Positions 34,422 to 39,966 of a stretch of 39,966 bases of DNA are shown piece after piece (positions within the stretch are counted from its first letter, which is position 1; each line of letters starts with the position of its first letter). A model generated the notes under the pieces. That model was not told the origin of the DNA. It did not search any database and worked only from the letters and a program-made list of their open reading frames with translations. The stretch covers positions 1-39,966 of the forward strand of contig JAJPXU010000039.1 of assembly GCA_021205305.1 (NCBI GenBank). Direction: 5' to 3'. The position numbers and the translations under genes were made by a program. The stretch is from Lachnospiraceae bacterium. GTDB taxonomy: Bacteria; Bacillota; Clostridia; Lachnospirales; Lachnospiraceae.

Positions 34422-35720
34422 TCATTCCACACGAATCGCGTTCGGATAAATCTTTGCAAGCGTGTCATCATCGTAATATGTATCCAGCCACACCTGCCAG
34501 CCCTGTGTCGCTTCCACGTCCTCGAGACGCTCATTGCTGCGCAGCAGCGCCATGCCGGACACAAGCATATTACAAATCAGAAAAACAACCATACACCAGG
34601 TAAGAATTTTGCCGCCGCGCATCGGGATCTTTTCGACCAGCCCGGACAGGCGCGGATAGAGTACCCGCAGCCACAGCACCGCCGCCATTCCCCAGAACAG
34701 ACAATACAGCAGATTGATGCGTCCGCCCAGGTTAAAGGGAATCTCGCTGTAATCCCAGAACACCGTGCCAAATATCATTTCGGACAATACACTGCACAAA
34801 TATTCGTAGACCGCCCCCAGCACCGTCCCCGTCAGAAAAATAAAACTGTCCGAACGGTCCCGATAGGGATACAAAAGCCGGGTCGCCGCCGCAATCGCGA
34901 AGCCCCATATGATACTGAACTGTCCCCACACCAGACTGGTGCGGCTCATCCAGACACCGGTCGTAATTCGCATAAAAACAATTTCAAAAAGGTCGCCCAA
35001 GATAGCTCCAAGAATGAACTTCCATATCAGCTTATAGGGCGAACAGCCCGACGCAAAAACACCTGCCTCGCGCACTTCTTTCTTCTCGACCGCCTTTTTC
35101 TGCGGATAGGCACGTTCAATCCTGCGTGTCACCTGGCGGTAGAGGCGTCCGCCGAGATTCCTGCTCAGAGAGGTAAACCAGTTGTCGACCGTCCTCCATC
35201 TCTCTGCGTGCGCACTCCTGCCATACATGAGCGTCAGGGTCGCCAGCGCATCAAGCAGAACCGCAACTACACAGATCCAAATGACCAGCACTTCCGCAAG
35301 CTCCGGTAAAACCCGGAACGGAACGATAAGCAGCGCATTCCCCCAGAGCATACAGACAGTCGCCAGCGTTCCCCACATCAGAGTTACCGGAAGACAAATG
35401 TAGCCGTCCAGATTCCACTTTACATTTGAGTAATCCCACCATCGCTCATGGTAAAAATACTCGACAGCCCGTCCGCCAATCCACTCGGTCATTGCCGTCA
35501 CGACCGTAGCACCGCAAAACAGCCAGAACCAGGACAGTTCTTCCCCAAACACGGTAATCAGCACCATCGGGATACCATAGCTGATACACAAAGGAGCATT
35601 AATCACGCCGCGGTTTACAAAGCGCCTTTTCTTTAGCGCGGCCATAATCGTCTCCAAAACCCAGCCAAGGAACGAGTAAACAAGGAAAAGCCAGGCCAGT
35701 TCATATCCATTGTAAGTCAT
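34422..35720 (-). CDS. Duplicated DUF1113/CmpB-like membrane protein (PF06541 type)
   Basis: The protein has 432 residues with about nine to ten membrane helices. Two copies of the same unit are visible: LVYSFLGWVLETIMAALKKRRFVNRG...WWDYSNVKWNLDGYICLPVTLMWG in the first half, and AILGDLFEIVFM...FWDYSEIPFNLGGRINLLYCLFWG in the second. This family is annotated as a putative ABC-transporter type IV membrane protein, but its function is not known. The C terminus after the last helix (about residues 395-432) is outside or inside the membrane and unassigned. It is a single-gene unit with a promoter at 35884-35912. Confidence 0.82.
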   Translation of the reverse strand: MTYNGYELAWLFLVYSFLGWVLETIMAALKKRRFVNRGVINAPLCISYGIPMVLITVFGEELSWFWLFCGATVVTAMTEWIGGRAVEYFYHERWWDYSNVKWNLDGYICLPVTLMWGTLATVCMLWGNALLIVPFRVLPELAEVLVIWICVVAVLLDALATLTLMYGRSAHAERWRTVDNWFTSLSRNLGGRLYRQVTRRIERAYPQKKAVEKKEVREAGVFASGCSPYKLIWKFILGAILGDLFEIVFMRITTGVWMSRTSLVWGQFSIIWGFAIAAATRLLYPYRDRSDSFIFLTGTVLGAVYEYLCSVLSEMIFGTVFWDYSEIPFNLGGRINLLYCLFWGMAAVLWLRVLYPRLSGLVEKIPMRGGKILTWCMVVFLICNMLVSGMALLRSNERLEDVEATQGWQVWLDTYYDDDTLAKIYPNAIRVE

Positions 35721-35883
35721 AGTAAAATCTTTCCTTTTCTTTCGTATATATGGTTTACGGACTACAGCATATCATTTATCGTTCAAGTACAAAATAACTG
35801 TTTCTTCCTGGCAGGCACCATATCAGACATTGCAAGAATCATATAAAACAACATATTTGCTTCTTATGGTATTTTTATAATAT

Positions 35884-35912
35884 AGAGTAAACGTTTTCCG
35901 GCTGCCTGTCAA
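35884..35912 (-). promoter_or_regulatory. Candidate promoter of the DUF1113 gene
   Basis: On the minus strand a consensus TTGACA (35907-35912) is followed after 17 bp by TACTCT (35884-35889), a weak -10. The leader to the ATG at 35720 would be about 155 nt, AT-rich and without clear structure. The remainder of the 350-bp gap up to 36073 holds the GTAAC repeat fragment and the radical SAM terminator. Confidence 0.5.
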
Positions 35913-35944
35913 TCCTGTTTTTGTAAAGGAAACCGTAAAAATTC

Positions 35945-35980
35945 GTAACTATTCAGAACAGCAGGCCGCAGGTCTACGCT
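35945..35980. repeat. One-ended copy of the GTAAC repeat
   Basis: GTAACTATTCAGAACAGCAG and the following 16 bases match, in reverse complement, 31058-31097 nearly throughout, and the first 23 bases match the left end of the 5241 element. No matching right end is seen before the radical SAM terminator, so it is a partial copy. Confidence 0.7.
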
Positions 35981-36020
35981 CCGCTTCAGCCGCAAAACTC
36001 CTTGCCCGGCTCTGCGCACA

Positions 36021-36063
36021 AAAGGAATCCCCGACAGAAGCTGTCTCCTTTCTGCCGGGGATT
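36021..36063 (-). terminator. Rho-independent terminator of the radical SAM gene
   Basis: AATCCCCGACAGAA (36026-36039) pairs with TTCTGCCGGGGATT (36050-36063) over 14 positions with one mismatch. On the minus strand CCTTTT follows. It begins 10 bp after the stop codon. Confidence 0.85.
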
Positions 36064-36073
36064 TCACCCTCAT

Positions 36074-37441
36074 TTATGCTTTTTTCGCCTTATGACTCTG
36101 ACTCTCTTCCCAGATCTCATCAGCGGTCGGTTTCCAGTTTTCGGCATATGGCGTGGTCTTATCACACAGATCATCTACACTCTCCGGACTCTGGTAGTCT
36201 GTGTTAACTGCCTTTGTCTGTTTTACCATCTCGCGCAGCCGCTCCGGATTTTCCAGCATCGGGCACGGACGCAGCATATTGTCATTGAATGGCTGGTTGT
36301 CATGGTAAGCCTGGAAAATCGGGCTCTTCAGCGCATCCTTCAGCGAAGTTTCCTTGATGTTGCAGTTCGAGTAGTGAATGAACACGCACGGCTCCACATC
36401 GCCCTTCGCGTTGATGTGCATATAGAGCCGCCCGCCGGCAATACAGCCGTGTACATACTCGGCGTCATTCTGGAAATCCAGGGTAAACAGGGATTTTGTG
36501 CCGCGGTATTCACGAATCTTCTCATACATCTTTTTGCGCTGCTGGGGCGTCGGCAGAAGATCCGGTGAGGCGTCATTTCCAACCGGCATATAGTGGAAGA
36601 ACCAGGCAAAGAAAGCGCCGCTTTCGATCAGGTGATCGAAATATTCCTCGCTGCTCACGCTGTCCACGTTCGCGGCAGTATAACAGGTTGATACGCCAAA
36701 CGGCAGCCCGCGGTCTTTCAGAAGCTTCATCGCATGCATGACTTTCTGATAAATGCCTTCGCCGCGCCGCCCGTCATTGGCCTCTTCGGAGCCTTCTACG
36801 CTGAACGCCGGGATAAAGTTCTTTACACGCAGAATCTCATCACAGAATTCCTCATCAAAAAGAGTCCCGTTCGTGAATGCCAGGAACTCACAATCCGGAT
36901 GCATCTCGCAGAGCTTAATCAGGTCTTTTTTGCGCACGGTCGGCTCACCGCCGGTGTATATGTACATATAAACACCAATCTCCTTACCCTGACGGATGAT
37001 GGAATCAATCTCCTCCAGCGTCAGATTCAGCTGATGTCCATACTCCGCCGCCCAGCAGCCGGTACATTTCAGATTGCAGGCACTCGTCGGATCAAGCAGA
37101 ATCGCCCACGGCACATTGCAGTTATGCTCCTGCGCATAATCCTTCTGCATCGCGGTACCTTTCAGGCTGGCATTGATAATAAAGTTCTTAAAAAAGGTTT
37201 CCCGCACACCCGGATCCAGTTCATACATACGAAGGATCAGCTTATACCAGTTATTGTCCTTATCCGCAATCGCAGAGCGGATCGCATTCCTCTGGGAAAC
37301 ATAATAATCCTTCGGCATATATTTATCAACCAGCTCCATCAGCCTGGGAATATTGGCTTCCGGGTCCTTTTCCAGATAACCAATTGCTTTTGTCGCCACC
37401 ATCTCCGTGGCTGCCATTTTTGCTTTGTCCGCCAGTTTCAT
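36074..37441 (-). CDS. Radical SAM protein with C-terminal cysteine-rich extension
   Basis: The protein has 455 residues. The ATG at 37441 has AAGGAG about 10 bp upstream. An N-terminal helical region of about 110 residues precedes the radical SAM core: the cluster motif CNLKCTGC (Cys122, 126, 129), then YTGGEPT (about 163-168). After the barrel, four further cysteines (HGCIAGG, EPCVF, SNCNI, RPCPM) look like a SPASM/twitch-type auxiliary cluster site. Such enzymes modify peptides, cofactors or lipids; this gene has no obvious substrate beside it. It is followed by its own terminator. I would not link it to the PqqD locus, which is 23 kb away. Confidence 0.88.
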   Translation of the reverse strand: MKLADKAKMAATEMVATKAIGYLEKDPEANIPRLMELVDKYMPKDYYVSQRNAIRSAIADKDNNWYKLILRMYELDPGVRETFFKNFIINASLKGTAMQKDYAQEHNCNVPWAILLDPTSACNLKCTGCWAAEYGHQLNLTLEEIDSIIRQGKEIGVYMYIYTGGEPTVRKKDLIKLCEMHPDCEFLAFTNGTLFDEEFCDEILRVKNFIPAFSVEGSEEANDGRRGEGIYQKVMHAMKLLKDRGLPFGVSTCYTAANVDSVSSEEYFDHLIESGAFFAWFFHYMPVGNDASPDLLPTPQQRKKMYEKIREYRGTKSLFTLDFQNDAEYVHGCIAGGRLYMHINAKGDVEPCVFIHYSNCNIKETSLKDALKSPIFQAYHDNQPFNDNMLRPCPMLENPERLREMVKQTKAVNTDYQSPESVDDLCDKTTPYAENWKPTADEIWEESQSHKAKKA

Positions 37442-37572
37442 CGTTTTTCTTTCTCCTTTTTCGTGTATTTTATGCGCACATTTTTCTGTTCATGAGTCCG
37501 CATACTTTCTGTCAAAATACGTTTCACTCTGCCCCATTCGGGACAGATTCTTCTGCCTGCTGCAAACAGGTC

Positions 37573-38154
37573 TCATGATCTGCTGTATTCGTCCGGCGGC
37601 TCACAAAAGCGATCCAGAATCTTAATCGTATAAACAGCCACACACAGATTCAGAATCCCTTCCAGCACTACTGCGGCACCTACCAGAATCCTGGTAGCTC
37701 CTTCCCCGTTAAAAGGGTCCACCACCAGAATCATCCCAAAAATACCAGCCAGCACTGCAACCAGCAGGATTCTCCACCACAGACTCAGCCCGAACTTTTT
37801 CGCATCCAGCGACATCTGAATTCGAAACAGCGCATCCGTCAGGATCACCAGACCAAGCACCACGTACAGCATCCGTGAGTAAGTTTCTCCCCGGATCAGA
37901 ATCAGCAGGCCCAGCGCCGCCATCAGGATTCCAAAGGCAAAATCATACTGAAACGCCAGGCAGTAGAAGTCTTTGGAAAAATAGCCGATCATCTTAATCA
38001 CTCCGTCCGCGATAAAAATAAGCCCCAGCGAACGGATGAGAATGTCAGTCGGATACCCTGAATGAACCAACAGGTCAACGCCAAACGCACAGATAATAAG
38101 AGCAATGACAATATATCCGTTACGCGCTATTTTCAGCGTTCTTCGTGAATCCAT
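37573..38154 (-). CDS. DUF308/HdeD-like membrane protein
   Basis: The protein has 193 residues from the ATG at 38154 (AGGGAGGG 5-6 bp upstream); an ATG at 38175 is less likely. Six membrane helices occur in pairs, with short polar links such as RSLGLIFIADGVIKMIGYF and RILVGAAVVLEGILNL, the repeated unit of the DUF308/HdeD family. Its role is unknown; in enteric bacteria HdeD is tied to acid resistance, but that does not carry over safely. It lies behind the TetR gene's terminator and 131 bp before the radical SAM gene on the same strand. Confidence 0.8.
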   Translation of the reverse strand: MDSRRTLKIARNGYIVIALIICAFGVDLLVHSGYPTDILIRSLGLIFIADGVIKMIGYFSKDFYCLAFQYDFAFGILMAALGLLILIRGETYSRMLYVVLGLVILTDALFRIQMSLDAKKFGLSLWWRILLVAVLAGIFGMILVVDPFNGEGATRILVGAAVVLEGILNLCVAVYTIKILDRFCEPPDEYSRS

Positions 38155-38210
38155 TCCACGCCCTCCCTTCGCCATTATTTTATTCCGTCATTTTTCGAAA
38201 AAAAACAGAC

Positions 38211-38248
38211 AAAAAAAGAGCGGTGCCCAAAAATCAGACACCACCCTC
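38211..38248 (-). terminator. Terminator after the TetR gene
   Basis: On the minus strand GGTGTC pairs with GGCACC (with one G-U), flanked by GAG/CTC, and seven Ts follow (38211-38217). It lies 33 bp after the TetR stop. Confidence 0.7.
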
Positions 38249-38281
38249 AAAATGACTAAATACCAAAACCATTCGCTGTAA

Positions 38282-38836
38282 TCAGTAATCGGCGGACGAA
38301 TGCACCGCCAGATCCATTAATTCCATCGCACGTCTCATGTCTGAAGTCAGATTCTCATTCATACCATGCTCCAGCCAGTCCAACAGAACGCCCTCCAAAA
38401 TACACTTCTGAAAATTCCTTATAATTCGCTGATCCTCTTCCGGGAGCATCTGCACATCAATGTAATCCTTTGCCCGCAGGACATATTCAGAAACCATATA
38501 CTCGCACAAAACATCAATCTCACGCATCATGACCGCACGATCCAGGGAACGGTATATATGGAGAAACGCTCTCCTGTTTTCCGAAAACATTTCCATAACC
38601 TGGAGCAGTCCGTCAAAGACATCCTCCGCATCCAGATGCGTCTCCATAATCCGGTTCATTTCACGTTTCACAGCAAATTCCATGACATCCGTGATATCCC
38701 GGAAATAATAGTAAAAAGTATTGCAGTTAATCCCGCAGCGCTCCACAATATCTTTCACTGTTATTTTCGAAAAGGAGCGTTCATTCAGCAATTCAAATAC
38801 CGTCTGTATGATCCGTTCTTTTGTATAACCAGCCAT
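38282..38836 (-). CDS. TetR family regulator
   Basis: The protein has 184 residues. The N-terminal 50 residues are a TetR HTH: KERIIQTVFELLNERSFSKITVKDIVERCGINCNTFYYYF. The C-terminal ligand domain is helical and has no family-specific motif that I recognise; it resembles the TetR_C_8-like group of Clostridia. It is divergent from the esterase gene, with nested inverted repeats between the two, so it probably represses that gene and perhaps itself. The ribosome site is weak (GAGATG). Confidence 0.92.
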   Translation of the reverse strand: MAGYTKERIIQTVFELLNERSFSKITVKDIVERCGINCNTFYYYFRDITDVMEFAVKREMNRIMETHLDAEDVFDGLLQVMEMFSENRRAFLHIYRSLDRAVMMREIDVLCEYMVSEYVLRAKDYIDVQMLPEEDQRIIRNFQKCILEGVLLDWLEHGMNENLTSDMRRAMELMDLAVHSSADY

Positions 38837-38956
38837 GAAAAATCACATCTCATCTTTCTCTTTCCATTTTACTGCCATCCGGATGTTATTTGTTGTTCTT
38901 TATAACACAGTTCCGTTAAAAAGTCCAACTTTTTTATTTTGGAAACAGAACGTTAC

Positions 38957-39033
38957 AGGTCACACTATGACCAAATTTACGTTATTTTAGCCTCTGCAGG
39001 TGTGACCTATAACCAACATCCGCTAAAATACGT
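38957..39033. promoter_or_regulatory. Nested inverted repeats between the TetR and esterase genes
   Basis: AGGTCACAC (38957-38965) and GTGTGACCT (39000-39008) form a perfect 9-bp inverted repeat. A second pair, ACGTTATTTTAGC (38979-38991) and GCTAAAATACGT (39022-39033), interlocks with it and reaches the esterase -35 box. They are good candidates for TetR operators. The rest of the 320-bp gap holds the promoter and the repeat at 39078. Confidence 0.6.
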
Positions 39034-39060
39034 TGACGGGAAAAAAGAAAATGCTATAAT
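39033..39060 (+). promoter_or_regulatory. Sigma-A promoter of the esterase gene
   Basis: TTGACG (39033-39038) and a perfect TATAAT (39055-39060) are 16 bp apart. The -35 touches the right arm of the upstream inverted repeat. Confidence 0.8.
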
Positions 39061-39077
39061 AAATGCGAATGAATCGG

Positions 39078-39111
39078 TTTTCATACAGTCTTAGCTTCAA
39101 ATGCAAGAACC
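39078..39111. repeat. Short repeat shared with 14823
   Basis: GTTTTCATACAGTCTT is identical to the sequence starting at 14823, and the following bases (CAAATGCAAGAACCT against CAAGTACGAGGACCT) are similar. ATACAGTCTT occurs again about 45 bp on, just before the esterase ribosome site. Confidence 0.55.
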
Positions 39112-39156
39112 TATGCGGAATAAAACGATATAATACAGTCTTTTGCGGAGGAAATC

Positions 39157-39918
39157 ATGGTTGATAAATGGAAAATCACAATCCCTGAACTGACCGGAGA
39201 TGAAGAGCGAGGCGTCTATGTATACCTGCCGGAGTCTTACGCGTTTGAACCGGAACGGCGTTATGAGGTGCTTTACATGTTCGACGGACACAATGTTTTT
39301 TTTGACTCGGACGCGACCTACGGAAAATGCTGGGGCATGAAAGAGTATATGGACTACACGGGAACACCGCTCATCATCGCCGCCGTAGAATGCAACCACA
39401 GCCCGGATAACGGACGCCTGAAGGAATACACGCCATTTCCCTTTGAAGCTCCTTCCCTGGGGAAGATTGAGGCCCGGGGCCAGATCACCATGGACTGGAT
39501 GGTACATACTTTTAAGGAAGAAATCGACCGCCGCTACCGCACCCTTCCGGAGAGAGAACACACCTTTATCGCCGGAAGTTCCATGGGCGGACTGATGAGC
39601 CTCTATGCACTGCTCGAATACTCCCGGTATTTTTCGCGCGCGGCAGCCCTCTCTCCCTCCCTGTGGGTCGATCTGGACGGACTCGCCAAAATGATCAAAA
39701 AGGCTGTGATTCCATCTGATACCATTCTCTATATGGATTATGGTGAAAAAGAGCTGGCGAACCATAAGGATATGCTGCGAACATTCGGCCAGGTCACGGC
39801 AAAGCTGATGAAAAAAGGGATTCTGCTGGAAAGCCGGATCATCCCCGGCGGAACGCACTGCGAAGCAAGCTGGGAAAAGCAGATTCCGTTTTTTATGAAT
39901 ACCCTGCTGTACTCCTAG
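39157..39918 (+). CDS. Alpha/beta hydrolase, putative esterase (PF00756 type)
   Basis: The protein has 253 residues. The ATG at 39157 has GGAGG 5 bp upstream. It has the esterase D/feruloyl esterase fold: VYLPESYAFEPERRYEVLYMFDGHN, the nucleophile elbow GSSMGG (Ser142), a likely acid in YMDYGEKE (about Asp194) and the His in GGTHCEASW (His234). There is no signal peptide, so it is intracellular. Possible substrates are acylated sugars or siderophore-like esters. It is divergent from the TetR gene, which probably controls it. Confidence 0.9.
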   Translation: MVDKWKITIPELTGDEERGVYVYLPESYAFEPERRYEVLYMFDGHNVFFDSDATYGKCWGMKEYMDYTGTPLIIAAVECNHSPDNGRLKEYTPFPFEAPSLGKIEARGQITMDWMVHTFKEEIDRRYRTLPEREHTFIAGSSMGGLMSLYALLEYSRYFSRAAALSPSLWVDLDGLAKMIKKAVIPSDTILYMDYGEKELANHKDMLRTFGQVTAKLMKKGILLESRIIPGGTHCEASWEKQIPFFMNTLLYS

Positions 39919-39966
39919 TATAACGTTCGATATTTAACTCGACTTTTTCAGCGGGAGCGTATCCAC

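Noticed and set aside
39097-39858. 253-codon minus-strand ORF opposite the esterase
   Set aside because: Fully antisense to a clear alpha/beta hydrolase with an intact Ser/His pattern; its composition is shadow-like.

Overview
The window looks like chromosome of a Gram-positive gut-type Clostridia, most likely Lachnospiraceae. Strong AGGAGG-type ribosome sites, frequent GTG starts, acidic secreted proteins and lysine-rich tails all fit, as do a Gram-positive form of the Pel exopolysaccharide locus and PqqD/HPr-kinase/nucleotidyltransferase genes. This placement is inference from gene content. No rRNA, tRNA, CRISPR array or insertion sequence was seen.

Region 1 (1-13.2 kb) is an accessory locus built around PqqD-type leader-recognition domains. 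It holds a PqqD-HPr-kinase-like fusion (cut by the window start), a free PqqD, a nucleotidyltransferase, an ABC exporter without a peptidase domain, a Stealth sugar-phosphate transferase, a Wzx-like flippase and two small proteins. The two small proteins share an N-terminal YxxP leader. The set resembles a kinase/nucleotidyltransferase-type lasso peptide cluster, but no cyclase is present and only a possible 35-codon stub of the B2 protease follows PqqD. The two leader-bearing proteins carry roughly 100-residue cores, not lasso cores. Next to it lie an AgrC-like GHKL histidine kinase, a membrane acyltransferase and a secreted acidic protein. The acyltransferase and the secreted protein have matching LytTR-type direct-repeat promoters.

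Region 2 (13.2-29.8 kb) is a long minus-strand exopolysaccharide operon of the Gram-positive Pel type. It runs pelD (degenerate N-terminal SDR + 4 TM + GAF + degenerate GGDEF with an intact RxxD), pelE-like, a large multi-TM protein with an acidic loop, a DUF2194-like protein, pelF, pelG, DUF2304, a GT4, a GT2 and a DUF4874/DUF4832 protein without a signal peptide. A secreted paralogue of the last gene faces it from the plus strand. Cyclic-di-GMP bound by PelD probably controls polymer synthesis.

Region 3 (29.8-39.97 kb) is mostly housekeeping. It holds a three-gene amino-acid ABC importer with a promoter, a leader terminator and an internal terminator, and a glycosyltransferase fused to a MarR-like winged helix whose 3' end looks frameshifted at an A7 run. 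It also holds a duplicated DUF1113/CmpB membrane protein, a radical SAM enzyme, a DUF308 membrane protein, and a TetR regulator divergent from an esterase with nested inverted repeats between them. A family of short intergenic inverted-repeat elements bounded by GTAAC...GTTAC is scattered through the window.
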